Under the pieces are notes generated by a model. It did not search any database. It was given only the letters and a program-made list of their open reading frames with translations, and was not told the DNA's origin. Both the position numbers and the translations under genes were made by a program. This document shows positions 22,148 through 34,578 of a stretch of DNA of 64,000 bases, piece after piece (the stretch's first letter is position 1; each line of letters begins with the position of its first letter). Source of the DNA: Rotaria sordida (taxonomy: Eukaryota; Rotifera; Eurotatoria; Philodinida; Philodinidae); assembly GCA_905250125.1 (NCBI GenBank), contig CAJNOL010000385.1:1-64000 (forward strand). Reading direction: 5' to 3'.

Positions 22148-23660
22148 TCTCTTTGAAACTAAAAAGACAAGATGTAGAATTTTTTACTTATCAAAAAATT
22201 TTTCATTAATGCAGAAATATAAAATGTCAACAAAAGAGAGCAATAGTAGAATTCATCAGGTCTACAATTTTGCAATTCCGAACAATATTTCTAACATTCT
22301 TAATGAAATTCTTATATTAAAATCTTATAGATCACTTCGAAGAGATAAGATACGTTTTCTCGATTATTTTTATTCATTTATTAGCATCTATTGAGAAAAC
22401 TCAAGAAAAGATTCAAAATAAAAACAAAAAGTACTTTTACTTATAGCTGGGCTTACAACTCGATTTTTAAACTAATATCAATTGAATGTGTATTGGATAC
22501 ATGAAAAATGAAGTGACATTTGATTCTCTAGAGAAAAAAAAATATATACACATTCTATGATAGGATATGTGACAAAATGTTTTGATTTATTCGTACCACT
22601 ACAATGACTTATGTGTGTAGGTCTAAGAGCACATCATTGACTTACATTAATACAGAAATATTTCTTCTTTAAACTAATTAAAATGTCTTGAACAAGAAAA
22701 ATTAAAACTAAATAGTAAAGCAATAAATTTTAAAGTATTGTCAATAACTGAAATTTATTCGATCTGAAAACAATATCTTACAATCATATCTATTCTATGA
22801 ATCAAATTTTTATAGTATCAAATGTCCATTTATTATTAATGATTTCGAGACTCATTCAAGTCAATAATGACAATATTTAATACCTATTATGGTTCATGAC
22901 AAATTGTGATGAGAAAAAAATATATAGTAATTATGAAACAACATTAACGTTAAACTCACATGCCAAAACAAGGGAAATGACAATTGTTGAATCTTATTCA
23001 CAAACAAATATAATTGTATAGACAATTCTATTCCATAGTTTAAATAAAGAATGAAAAACAAACAAGATAAACATTTAGTAATTAAGAGATGACCCACACA
23101 TCATCCTGTCATGGTTGAGTGACGAAAAGTATGGATAGAAAACATCCGTACGTGATGGTAAAGATAATAATGCCTAGATAGAATGATAGTCCTTCTTAAA
23201 TTTTCTTACAGTTCATTGAGTTTCATGTTTGACTTACAAACTTTTGAAAGTAATCGAGCAGCAATCAAACATAACACATCATTCTATTTTGAAATTCGAT
23301 CTGTTAGACAGCAATTGCTAACGATTTTTTTAATTACGAGTATACAGGAAGTGGAAGTCAATGGTATTCCTTTAGCAGATGCTTCACCATTAATTAATAA
23401 TATCATTATAGCTGGCGCTTCTTTTCATAGAAAAAGTGCTCGATACGATAATTGAATTATACATATACGTCATATATATATATATATATATCTTCTCTTA
23501 ATAGATAGTGTTCTCCTTAATGAGAAATTTTCTCTTATCAAAAAGTAATTAAAAACAATCTCAATAACAGTTAGTTAACCTAGACGTAATTAGTAAGAAA
23601 TGTAGAGTATATGAATTATAGTCGAGGATAATTAAGGTTATATGCTTTGATTTTTTTTTT
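22148..23660. other. Receptor 5' flank, no gene recognised
   Basis: AT-rich sequence with a (TA)n tract at 23472-23491. The small open frames (for example 23183-23455) show no family resemblance. The receptor promoter should lie next to 22148. Confidence 0.5.
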
Positions 23661-24502
23661 GTTTTTTTTATCTATTAACCTGCTAGATATAGGAAGAAAG
23701 CTCGGAATACACTGCGTCTTTTGGTATACTTACATTGAACATTAAATACAGTTTAAAAAGTAAAAAATGTATTAGAAAAAAAAGTGAAATTTGTTTTTAC
23801 TGAAGGGTGTTTCATGAATTTCTAACATTTTTTATTCCCTATATATCTTGGTTTAGGTGGATGATAAAAATGTTGAATTTTTTTTTCAGAAGATGAGCCG
23901 TGAAAAGTTCTACAATAGTTGTATGATCAAATTCCTTTTTACCTGTTCTAATGGTTATTCTTATACTCAGAATGAACAACTTACACGGCAGTTCCACTTC
24001 CCATCATACTGGACATGTTGGAAGACTTTTCTGTTCTGCATATATCTTGCATGAGAAAATGATGAAATATTAATTTTTTTCAAAGATGTGTCGTCAAAAG
24101 CTCTACAAAATTTGTATAGACGAAATCCTATAGCGAATCAGAAAAGTTCTCGACATATATTCTATATGATTAGCAGTGACACTGTCATGTAAGTTGTTCA
24201 TTTTAAGTTAACTGTTAGGAAAGGTAAAAGAAATTCTATCATACAGATTTAGTAAAGCTTTTCACGGAACACCTTTTAAAAAAATATTCAAGACATTTAT
24301 CATCTACCTAAGCCAAAATATATGCGAATAAAAAATGTTACAACATTATAAATACTTGATATTATAGTAAAAACAAATGTCACTTTCCTTGAATATACTG
24401 TTTACATTTTAAACTGCATTTTATGTTCGATATAAATATACCAAAAAATGCAGTACGTTCCGCGCTTTCTTTCTATGTATAGCAGATTAATAGATAAAAA
24501 AC
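23661..24502. mobile_element. Fold-back element of about 840 bp
   Basis: The outer arms (23661-23800 and 24385-24502) are inverted copies sharing TTTTTTATCTATTAA-CTGCTA, AGAAAGC-CGGAA, and TTTTGGTATA-TTA. A second internal inverted pair surrounds AAAAGTTCTACAATAGTTGTATGAT (near 23905) and AATTCTATCATACAGATTTAGTAAAGCTT (near 24230). No transposase is seen. Target duplications could not be fixed. Confidence 0.7.
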
Positions 24503-24521
24503 AAATTTATTAAATAAATAT

Positions 24522-25281
24522 TATATATGGGTAATTCAGCTGTGTATGTGACATGTTCACATCAAATTCTTCAAAATCGATTTTCATGTTTGAAATCGTG
24601 AAGAGCATAGCCGATTTACTTACTATGATATCAAAAGATTCACTACAAATTCTAATGTTGAAGATATTAACGATTGAAAAGATGAATCCGAAGAATTGCA
24701 AATACCATATAAAAACACTGTAAATAAAGCTAAAATGTTCATCATTATATATCATTAGCCTAGACTTGGGGCATATAGTGACATAGAAGATTTTGTAGAG
24801 AATAATTTGCTTTACATGTGCATGTACAACACTTTTCAGGGAGTACCAAACAGGAGTTATCTTAGAACGAAAATTTTTAGCGTGTAATATTACATAAGAA
24901 TTATACCTAGATTAATTATGATAATGATTTCATTTTGAAATAACTCCTGTTTGGTACTCTCCTGAAAAGTGTTATATATGGACGTGCAAAGCAAATTGTT
25001 CTCTACAAAATCTTCTCTGTCACTATGTGCCAAAATTCTGCATAAACGATATATGATGATGGACATTTTAGCTTTGTTTACAGTGTTTTTATATAATATT
25101 AGCCGTTTTTTGCATTAATCTTGTCAATCATTAATCTCTTCAATATTAGAATTTATAGCAGATCTTTTGTTATTGTAGTAAGTAAATCGACTATGCTCTA
25201 CACGACTTCAAACATGAAAGTCGATTTTAAAGAACTCAATGCAAATATGTCACATGTTCGATGGAATCAGCCATATATATA
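24522..25281. mobile_element. Long inverted repeat with arms of about 350 bp
   Basis: Left arm 24522-24870 and right arm 24935-25281 are diverged inverted copies. Shared blocks include TTTTGTAGAGAA-AATTTGCTTT, ACACTTTTCAGG-GAGTACCAAACAGGAGTTAT, and TTCATGTTTGAA-TCGTG-AGAGCATAG. The loop is about 60 bp. It could form a perfect-length hairpin RNA if transcribed. No open frame of note. Confidence 0.8.
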
Positions 25282-25308
25282 TATATACAATTGATATTTG
25301 ATGAATAA

Positions 25309-26047
25309 TTATTTCATACGATAGTGTCGAATATCATTTAAAATGGATTCGAACATATTTTTATGAATACAATGATACCGAACTTCAGTGAGATGAAATT
25401 CTAATAATTTTAAACCACGCATTGCATGAAGAACTTTGGTTTTCGCTTGTCACCGTAGTGATTTGATTAGTTGCGTATAACATTTTCTATGTAGATCAAC
25501 AAAGTTTTCAGAGTGATTGATGGTCTGATGGGCATAATCGTAACCATATGTAATTTGTAACCTATTATATGCGTTCCACTGATCAGAGCAAATCTTGCTG
25601 TTTGGATAAACATGTTCCCATATAATGAGGAGAAGTATTGCTGCATCACGTTGCTGTACTAAAAAGAATTTTGCTTCATAAGAACCTTCTTTTAGTTGAG
25701 CAATACCAAAAACGCATCGCCTTAAATGCCAGGATAAAAAAATGAATGTTACACAATGAGGAAAAAAGCAGATTTTAGCATCCAAAAATCTGTGAAATCT
25801 CTCAAAACCACTGTAAATCACTTCAAAGATGTTCAATTTGATCTGAAATCTTTTCAATAGTTTATTTCTTACTAACTGTATAGAAAATTTTGAGCTGCAG
25901 TAGCTTTTCATATTTTCGCATATAGTCATTGGCCAATTGCATACAAAGTCCGATGTCTTTGCGACGGACTTTTTGAAATGATACCAAGTGCCCAGTGCTG
26001 AAAAAATGTTGATGTATATGCATGGATAAAGACCCCAGTGGTGTCAT
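25309..26047 (-). pseudogene. ISXO2/IS1595-like (Merlin-type) DDE transposase relic
   Basis: The central frame at 25450-25929 has CVFGIAQLKEGSYEAKFFLV, QQRDAAILLLIIWEHV, KICSDQWNAYNRLQ, and YAHQTINHSENFVD, which are the hallmark blocks of the ISXO2-like DDE domain, including the second catalytic Asp in SDQW. The frame then meets a TGA at 25450-25452 where a Trp is expected. After it the C-terminal part continues to a stop at 25309. The N-terminal part (25862-26047) is in another frame. It is therefore broken by at least one nonsense change and one frameshift. Merlin elements are the eukaryotic group related to IS1595-type transposases. Confidence 0.75.
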
Positions 26048-26096
26048 CTTAATAATGATAACAATTCAACGGCTTTTTCGCGCAAATATTCGTTTT

Positions 26097-26205
26097 GAGT
26101 GTGGGTGTGCCGGTGTGAAGTGCGAGTGTTAGGTATGGGTGTTGATATTCTTCTCTTCCATGTCCACACCTACACCAATACCAACACTCACATCCTCAAC
26201 TTTGG
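26097..26205. repeat. GTGTGGGTGTG/CCACACC hairpin
   Basis: GTGTGGGTGTGCCGGTGTG and TATGGGTGTTG are followed after a short TTCTCTTCC loop by CCACACCTACACC-AATACCAACACTCACATCC. This is one member of the dispersed hairpin family described in the findings. Confidence 0.75.
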
Positions 26206-26536
26206 AATCGAATTAGAGCATACTATACTGTAAGACGTCGTAGTGCATAATTGTCGCTTCTAGTTATATCACATCTTTACACTTCGGTACTTTAGAATTT
26301 GATTCAAATAAAGTTTAATTTATCACTGAAAATCGAAGAGAACATTTGCCTATCATAGTAGCTCCAGTTGTAGTTTTCTAAATGCTAGAAACTGGTTAGA
26401 TAAGTCGTGGTTTGCCTTTTTTTTCACCAATGACTACGTTAACCGTAGTATTTAAAATCTATTCATCAACTTGTTTTCTTTATCACTTATCTGAAGTATG
26501 AAACCTGAGCGTAAATAGTTGAATTTTCTTCTCGCT

Positions 26537-26928
26537 GATTAACTGATTGATTATATTCAAATTATTATCAAATTAATGTTAAATTAACATTGTTTTTATT
26601 TATTGTTTGAAAACAGTGACGAGAGTTTCTTTCTCATCAGTTCGTTTCCTTTTTTTTCTGTTTTTTTTCCAATAGAGAAATGGAATGGCAAGACTTTAAT
26701 ACTCTTCGATCAAACCTGTGTATTTTTATCTACCGTTCCGCTATTGAAAAAAAAGAAAAAAGGGAAATATGCAACTAAGTAAATAATAAAATGTAAACTT
26801 AGTCTTGATATAAAAAGAAAACGAACTGATGAGAAAGAAATTCTTGTCATTGTTTTCAAACAAAAAATAAAAAAATGTTAATTTAACATTAATTTCATTA
26901 TAATTTGAACATAATTAATCAGTTAATT
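26537..26928. repeat. Palindromic MITE-like repeat
   Basis: Arms of about 130 bp are inverted: TGATTAACTGATTGATTATA with its inverse near 26915, AATGTTAAATTAACATT-GTTTTTAT, and CTTTCTCATCAGTTCGTTT against AAACGAACTGATGAGAAAG. The centre contains polypyrimidine tracts. There is no coding content. Confidence 0.75.
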
Positions 26929-27023
26929 ACCGGGAAGACCATTTAGTTGTTTATAAATCGTTGACACTTCATCGTTTAGATGAAACATTTCTTAATCACT
27001 AAGGAACGTTATAATGGAAATTA

Positions 27024-27133
27024 TTTAAACTGTTTAAACAGTGTCATTAGTCGCCAAAAATGCGTTAAAACTCAAGTTTTCATGAATTGTTTTCAGGCGT
27101 TTTTGACGACTAATGAAACTGTTTAAATAGTTT
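27024..27133. repeat. Compact inverted repeat (110 bp)
   Basis: TTTAAACTGTTTAAACAGTG-TCATTAGTCGCCAAAAA is mirrored by TTTTTGACGACTAATGA-AACTGTTTAAATAGTTTA around an approximately 35-bp loop. It is a strong hairpin, probably a small MITE or one end-pair of a lost element. The remaining DNA to 27821 shows no gene. Confidence 0.75.
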
Positions 27134-27821
27134 ACATATTGAGATGTTTAAACACCATTTTTGCCGTTTTATTGTCCGCCTAGGTTGCTTCCACCCAAAA
27201 TCTTGATTCCGGTATTGGATCGCGTATTATTGATAGAACACGTTATAATAGCGCATGATCTAATACATAAAAGATGATAAGATATGTGAGTTATTTTTCT
27301 ACACATTGATACAGGCGGCATATAGTCCAAGTGACAAATTTAAAAGATTATATGCGTTAAAACGAATGCAATATTTAACGAGATCCAATAAGTTAGTTAC
27401 TGTTAAAAAGATAATCATGCGTGGAAAAGCGTGAAAAATATGATGCGTGTTTACGAATATATGAAATATAATGAAAGCTCATGAAATTTTCTTCGTGAAA
27501 ATTTCCTTAATTTATCTTTTAACGCAACTTTTGGCGTTAATTTCCACAATCATGTCGTGAAGTGCCTTTTTAATTTTTACATGAAAGATTTTTGTCCAAT
27601 CAGATTAAAGGACTTATTCAAGTCAAACTAGATGATCACTTTTTCTTTCATTTTCGTTCAGTGACCCAAAAGAATAGCCTTACAAAGAATCATAGGACTG
27701 AAACAATTGTTTCGCTGATTATAAATATATATGATGGGTATGTTAACAAAAAATTTCATATAAAAATCACATATTAGTGAAATATTCAATAGCAAGAATA
27801 TTGTGCAAAAATGACATAGTT

Positions 27822-29072
27822 TCAAAGCCATTTCCATGTAATTTGTCCACGACCAATGTCAAGATCTCCAATAACCACTTTGAAGGCAGGTTCAGATAGA
27901 TCGAGATCACCATAATGACATCTAGGACATTTATCAACAATTTTTACTGTAACTGACCCTTTCGGTCCAACTACATTGGCACGCTTATTACATAAGCTGT
28001 TTCTATTTGGATTACCATTAGGCGTATGTGGATCGAATTGTGCTGAATTCAAGGCAGCAATATATTCACTATCACTGTGCATTGTTCCACATGCTGTAAA
28101 ACCAACACTGACACTATAATGTGTAGCTTCTCCCTTGAAAGTATCACCTAAACTCAAAACAGAACGATGGAATTATCTTGAGAAACTAATGAAAAATCAT
28201 GTTTTGCTTTTCAAGATGCACTTTCCTATTGATCAAACACACTGTACAGCGAGTAATCTAGAAGACATATTTTCTTTTCTATTCTCCTCCTTTAATGAAT
28301 TTGACCTGCCGCCACTACAAGCTGAGGTTCAGGTCGGTATGATTGTGACTTCAATTGCTTCACAAATCATGTATGAGTAAGAGTGTATCGAGAATTCTGA
28401 TAATTTTGTTTTTCGAAATCTGATTCGTCTATAATAAATCGGTCCAGATAAAGTCATATCGACAACGATTTGTATCTGTCAAGAATATCCTGATATGACT
28501 ATAAGCTGAAAAAGGTCAGAACTGCTATCTTCTCGATTTAAGTCTTTTGAAATAACCTTCATATTCAAAGAGATACAGTGTGCTAACTGAGATCAACAAA
28601 AAATCTACAAAGAACATGTATTCTCTGAACTAAGTAGTGTAAAGCTTTCTCCAATTCGCTACATGTTTAGTGTTTCGTAAAAACTGATACTAGATTTTTT
28701 AAAAATCTTGATGAATTTTCTGACACTCTTTGGGAGTCTGTAAACTCTACTTTAACTAATTTCCAATTTTACTATATCAACATCGAGAATCGAACATAGA
28801 AAGAAAGTGAAAAAAAAACATAAACTACCTCCATTATTCCCCCCACCGTTTCCCGTGCATGGACCAGCCCGACAACCATCACCACAGTACTCGGAACCAG
28901 TTCCACAGTAACCCCATTTTGACAGACACAGGTGTGCTTCAGAGCAGCTTGAACGAACCACTGTTCGGCTTAGAAAATGTCGCCATCGAAACTTGTTATT
29001 GTTTTTGTAACCTTGAACATTGAGAAAGACACCAAGTGAAACGAAAACATAGAAAAACATGAAGCGAAACAT
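27822..29072 (-). CDS. Secreted chitin-binding (hevein-type) plus expansin-like DPBB protein
   Basis: Exons 28829-29072 and 27822-28147 join in phase 1 (GGAG|GTAGTT donor, GAGTTTAG acceptor) to 189 residues. The chosen Met begins a clear signal peptide (MFRFMFFYVFVSLGVFLNVQG). Next comes a type-1 chitin-binding domain: CSEAHLCLSKWGYCGTGSEY, then CGDGC and C, the hevein cysteine and aromatic pattern. A Gly/Asn linker leads to a double-psi beta-barrel with THYSVSVGFTACG, HSDSEYIAALNSAQFD, SVTVKIVDKCPRCHYGDLDL and GRGQITWKWL, as in barwin/expansin-like proteins. It is likely secreted and binds chitin or other polysaccharides, perhaps against fungi or in cuticle or egg wall. This architecture is typical of fungi, plants and microbes, so horizontal origin is possible. 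Catalysis is not implied. Confidence 0.88.
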
Positions 29073-31246
29073 GGTTAGATTTCCTTTTCTGGAGTTTGTT
29101 TCTTTTTTATCTAAAATATTACAAAATGGATGTAAAGAAACATCCATGTAGATAAGACTTCATCTAGAAATGTGAATAAGAGAGAGAGACAGAGAGTGAT
29201 ACGAAAGAAAATGCTGGATTGGAGGCGAGAAACTAAACTATTCTGTTTCAAATATTTTTCAACAGTATCTGAAAAAAGTCTTGCATAATTCATTCACATC
29301 TTTAATGAGACTGCAGTAACTGCTCAACTTATATTTATTGATACTCACAAAAATATTACAATCCAAAACTGAACATACAATTTGAAACTTGATTCTACGT
29401 TTTTTTTAGAGAGAAAATATACTTAATTCAGTAAGCATGCCTCACATATCGAAATCTATCTACTCACATTAAATCGTATTCTATACACAGCAGCTCGATG
29501 TCATCTACCTTTTATAACCTTAAGAGAAAAATAAGATTTTTTTTTTATAACGTACTATTTGAAGTGGTCTATGATCTCTTGTATATTCAAATAGATGTAA
29601 TCAATTGAAAAACAGTCATATATCTTAAAATTACATTAGTGCTTCAGCAAACTCACAAATTATGTAAATTTGAAACGAAATGATTATAACGATGATCGAT
29701 CGTTCGTCGTGTTTTAATGAATTATAGCCATGATTATGTCTAAATATATTTCCATAGATAGCGGAATCAATTTTGAATGTAAATGAAGTGTTATTGCAGC
29801 TCTCATGGGTATTTCGAGACCTTTTCCCACATTACTATGAGGCAATTTGAATAAAACAGAATATGCTTCAACGAATATACGAGCGATTGAATAATAATTC
29901 TTTTCTCGATGTTGGTATAACATTGGTGAAACGTATTATAAGCTATATATACAATTTAATTTTATGTAAATAAATAAATTTTGATTTTCTTTGTTATTTT
30001 CGGATGTTTTTTTCTCAATTTGGTGTGGTTTTAGAATTGAAACCTTAGAGACATTTCATTTTGCACAAAACAATGCATATTCTTTCCTGTGTATGACAGA
30101 ACAAGGTGAAGCCTCTTGTTTTGATAAAAATTCACTAGTAATACAATAGGATGAAGGTAGCTGTTGTCGTTATAAGGTGAAGATGTAAAAATATGCTGTT
30201 GATCATTTTTGGTAGTTACAGTGTAATTTGATGTTTCGAAGATCGATGGCTACCCTAAACTTCAGACTGAATGCTTGATGAAAACTCAAGAGTCTTTGCA
30301 ACAGCTACTAGATAACTGGACTTTGGTGAACTTTAAAGGCATACCCAGTATGTTTACCTATTTTCTTAACGTATCATTAATAAATATTGAATAGAGAATT
30401 CTAATTGACTGGTTGATGCAGTACACAGTCGATGACACTCATTGTTACTGTATTACTACCGATTCAGACAACAAGATAAGAACAGTGTTTCGAGACGGAC
30501 TCTTATCCAATCGAATTTCGTCAATTTTAAAACGAAGGTAGTGATAAATCCAATGAAATATCTAGAAGAATGACCTATTATTCTCACTCGTAATGATGAA
30601 TATGGCAGTTTGTATGCGTTTTGATATCGAAGATATTCTTTACATCAACACGAAAACACTAATCTACACTCACCCATGTCCACACCCGAAAAAAACATAA
30701 TAATTAATGATCTACTTTTGTTATTTTTATTTCATATGTTCAATCGAGTGAAAACGTTCCTCTTGATTATAACTACAAAGCAAAACAGTAGATTGTCTCA
30801 CAATGTGTTGCAGATTCAACATGTATTCGCCAGTTCACGAAAGCAGCCGAACTTCAGCCATCACATAGTCTATTCGAAAGTTTCTCACAGAAATTCATTT
30901 GTCTCGAAATACATTCAATAGAAAAGAATCAACCATTCATAAATTTCGTCATTCCTTCACTTTTTTTCACTGCTTTGCTAGACTGTACTCGTAGAAAAAA
31001 AGAAATAATAGAAATTTCACAACGAATGTAAACTATCGTCACGTTCTTTCAAAAATAAAAATTCCAACTTGAAGGTGGATTTTTTCCCATTCTGACAGAA
31101 AGAAAGAATGCATATAAAATTCCCAGTTAAAAAGTATATATTTAGCAGTCAGTATATTTAGGAAGTTTTATCTTTTGTTTAGAGTCTTTTTTACCTATTT
31201 CTTCTTTCTTTTTGATATACAAGTACCTTGATTAAACTTTCAAACA
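29073..31246. other. Intergenic, only weak coding-like stretches
   Basis: 29714-29923 on the minus strand keeps a 69-codon frame, and plus-strand fragments near 30230-30540 read as short coding-like segments separated by stops. I recognise neither. A polypyrimidine-rich stretch with TATA-like sequence at 31130-31160 precedes the next gene. Confidence 0.4.
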
Positions 31247-31444
31247 ATGCCACGAAACCATACAACGAAGAACACTAAGGCTAACTCCGACATGGTGGTA
31301 ATTGAATCTGCTACACCTTCTCAGGTAGAAAAGGCATTAAAAGATGGACATGGTGTTGCGAAATCAGGTGGTGAATACTATATTTTTATTGAGACTGGAA
31401 AAAGTAGCAAAACATCGAGTAGCTCATCATCAAAGAAAAAGTGA
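31247..31444 (+). CDS. Small basic orphan protein (65 residues)
   Basis: An uninterrupted frame with ordinary codon use starts at ATG after a pyrimidine-rich leader, and a likely poly(A) signal AATAAA lies near 31542. The product has a folded-looking core (SDMVVIESATPSQVEKALKD then GHGVAKSGGEYYIFIE) followed by a Ser/Lys-rich tail (SSSSSSKKK). No signal peptide or membrane segment is present. I do not recognise the family and propose no function. The compact gene with its own flanking signals argues for a real gene rather than a chance frame. Confidence 0.6.
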   Translation: MPRNHTTKNTKANSDMVVIESATPSQVEKALKDGHGVAKSGGEYYIFIETGKSSKTSSSSSSKKK

Positions 31445-32871
31445 AACAATTGGTAATGTTATAGAACTCAAAATTAAACAAGAAATTCTAACATTCATTT
31501 GATTTGATCTTGTAATTATTTATTCATTCATTCATTCATTCTGTAATAAAAACTGCACAAACAATCTTAGATGAACCTCTTCTTTAGGCACATGAAGTAT
31601 TTGATTATCTTTATCTAGAGAATTATGTTATATGAACATATCTTGAAACCTTTTGACGAGCTCAAATACTTGAACCTCTTGTTTCATCGCTTATCACTCT
31701 TAGTCACATGCTTCAATTCTTCTCAGGCTGCACTTGTCTTTGTTCCACATAATGTTCTGTCGCTTTTTCAATCAAATCAAGTATGATGAGGGTTCATGAG
31801 CGTGTTTCTCATGGTTGCTCAAATTTTCTTACATTAAACACAGCTCCAAATGACATTAAGACTTCACATTCGTCTCCAAACTCATGCAATGAAGCAATTT
31901 CAGCGAAAGGACGTTTTTTTTGGCAATTTCTGAAAAAAAGTATGATAGTATTATTGTCGAATAATACTGTAAATGACTCATTGAATATGCAAGCCGAAAA
32001 GAAATCAATATTTTGTTTTTTGCACCTAGCAACAGTCGAGCCTATGTACAATTGTCATCAGAAAGAATGAATCATATAAGACGGAAAGAGGGCATGCATA
32101 TGGGTAGTTTAGGTTGTGGCAGTAGCTATGGGACTTCCTTTCGTGTTCATCCACACCCTCAACAGACGGGCTGCGCACTCTTTTCTTCACTTCATCTTGG
32201 TTGAACAGAAAAACAAATAAATATCTCAGAATATGTAGAGATGAATATTACTCATATATTGTGCAATTGATAGAATGTCATTACTTCTATGCGAAGCAGT
32301 AAAAACTTCGTTACAGAAAAAAATTCTATTTGAAATGTGGCAAGTTTTTTGTGAAAAACCTAGAGTGCTTCAGCTTTTCGAATGATTTATCAAGGACTAG
32401 AGCATGGAATTGGACCAGCATGGTATGTGTTGCATAGAACTTGTCGAGTTCTATCTTGATCCACCAGTTTGGTGTTTTGGTTCCATCTGTGGGTGAATCC
32501 ATTCAGGAAATATTCGAATCCAGATCTAAGATATCCCATCTGTATTATATATATATAATGAAATAGATAAAGTTCGTACTCTTAAAAGTAGACCAACATG
32601 TGCATCAACAATTATTCGATATGAACTACTCAACGCGTCAACAATTATGATTAAATGAGTAGATCCATCATCATCGTCGGCTGATGAAATTCTCAATGCA
32701 TTTAAAGCAAGAAAATAAAAATCAAAGAAAATTAAATAACTAAAATTTTTAGATTGAATTAATTGATTTAAATTGAAATATAATATTATATCAAGAACAT
32801 CAAGTTAAATCTATTGAACTGTATCAAGTTATTATAACAATTTCAAAGAAATATATACAAATTATTCAATA

Positions 32872-32933
32872 GGGTGTGGGTATGGGTAAGAGGGAATACT
32901 AGACTCATATCCACACGCACACTCACACCCTTT
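32872..32933. repeat. GGGTGTGGG/CACACCC hairpin
   Basis: GGGTGTGGGTATGGGTAAG is mirrored by CCACACGCACACTCACACCC across an approximately 25-nt loop. It ends ten bases before the next open frame. Confidence 0.8.
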
Positions 32934-32941
32934 GTAATGGA

Positions 32942-33202
32942 ATGTTCTATGATTCGATTGGAAATTATGCTTATTTTGCAACACGAAAATTTTCCTACAT
33001 AACAGGATGCTATGGCCCGAGAAATTATCTCAATGTCGATGTTCATTGTTCAACAAATGCACCTTCGTCTTATGCAATGTCATTGTATGCAAGTGTCATG
33101 TACACTGGCAGCACAACATCGTCAGGTGGTACCATTTCTATATTCAAACTTTATTTCATATTGATTGTAACATTGATAGTACGACTTGTATCTAATTCTT
33201 AA
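32942..33202 (+). CDS. Possible 3' part of a GPI-anchored surface protein
   Basis: The 86-codon frame has a Cys-containing ectodomain-like segment (TGCYGPRNYLNVDVHCSTNA), a Ser/Thr/Gly-rich stretch and a C-terminal hydrophobic tail (FKLYFILIVTLIVRLV), the layout of a GPI-anchor signal. AATAAA follows near 33312. No N-terminal signal peptide is present, so either 5' exons exist upstream or the gene was cut by the hairpin insertion just before it. The DNA from 31445 to 32871 shows no convincing gene. The family is not recognised. Confidence 0.4.
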   Translation: MFYDSIGNYAYFATRKFSYITGCYGPRNYLNVDVHCSTNAPSSYAMSLYASVMYTGSTTSSGGTISIFKLYFILIVTLIVRLVSNS

Positions 33203-34578
33203 CTTAACTTCCGGTGCGAACTTCAAATAACATTCGTTTCAATTACTAACTATGAAAGTGTTTTACGTAATAGTTGAGAGTGAGAACAAGTGTTTTCGCA
33301 AGTACTCAAAATAAAGTTTTGATTTTCTTGTAATTATATTCAACAAGTATTTTTCGTTTATTTAATAGTAGTTTTTGAACATTGATGATAGAGAATAAAA
33401 AGGGTTTCACAAAAGTTTTTACATGATGAACGAATCTGTAGTCAATAATAAGAGAAGGTCACTGATCAGGTTATTTGAGGTTTATTAGTTGAAATCATTT
33501 GTTTTCCTTTACTGAAATAAGAAAAATCAGTATAGGTATATACTTGATATCCAAAGATTTGATAATCTAGAGTCAAGTGAATCGATACGAGATGAAGATT
33601 ACTTGTAAATATTTGTAATGCTATTTAATAATTATCAAAAGCTATTGAAAATTTCGTATTTATAATTTCATTTTTGATTAACTGCATTATTCTAGTCGAT
33701 TATATTTTGTTTTTTTATCTTTTGAAAGTGGGTGTTCTTGAGCGTAATGAAACATTTTCACAACGAAGACATTTGATTCGAAAAGCGCAAACAAAAGAAC
33801 AAATAATTAGATGAAGGAAATAAGACCTATCCTTAATCAAAAGGTAACTTTCGGACTACTCTGTACATGAATCAGCATTCATGTCAGTTATCTATTTCGA
33901 TTCAATGAAATGAGTTTGTTAAGAGAAAAATAGATCGAGATACAAAGATTTTTAGTTGGGCTATTTTTGTTTTGCAATCGAGCTAAAATAATATATGTAT
34001 CTACGTAAATACATGCCATATCCATGGCTAATCGATTTACCTACACTGAGTCAGACAAAATCAGAAGAAAAACGTTTTCAAAGTTCTGTCCAGTGTAAAC
34101 TATTTTGTTATTAAAATAGTCGATTATTGTTTTCATAAGAACCCACATATTTTAAGTATCACGAAAAATGGTTAAATGGTGTGTGATATCAAATAACAAC
34201 CAGGCACTCGAGCATATTCAAACATGCATAATTTCAGACACAAAAAATCTAATAGAATAAATGAATACACATGTACGTTCTTTGAATAGCTAGCAAAGTT
34301 AATTAAATTACACTAGAAATCCTAGAATAGTGTCAAATGTCAAATAGTGACACATACGAGCATAACCAAAGTAGCTGATGACAAAGAAATCAATCAGTGA
34401 ACATATTACTGTGAAAATATTAGAAAATATATATTATGCAAAATCCTCTTCGAATTTCATATGTTCTACGCTTCCTAAATTACGTTATACAGCAATTGTA
34501 TTTCTTTTGGAAATGAGCCATTGATTACATTTAATATTTCAATATAGAAACAAGACAGATGTTTTTTTTTATCAAATA

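Noticed and set aside
32013..32204. 63-codon frame with HPHPQQTG
   Set aside because: No domain, overlaps another open frame, and the composition is not protein-like.
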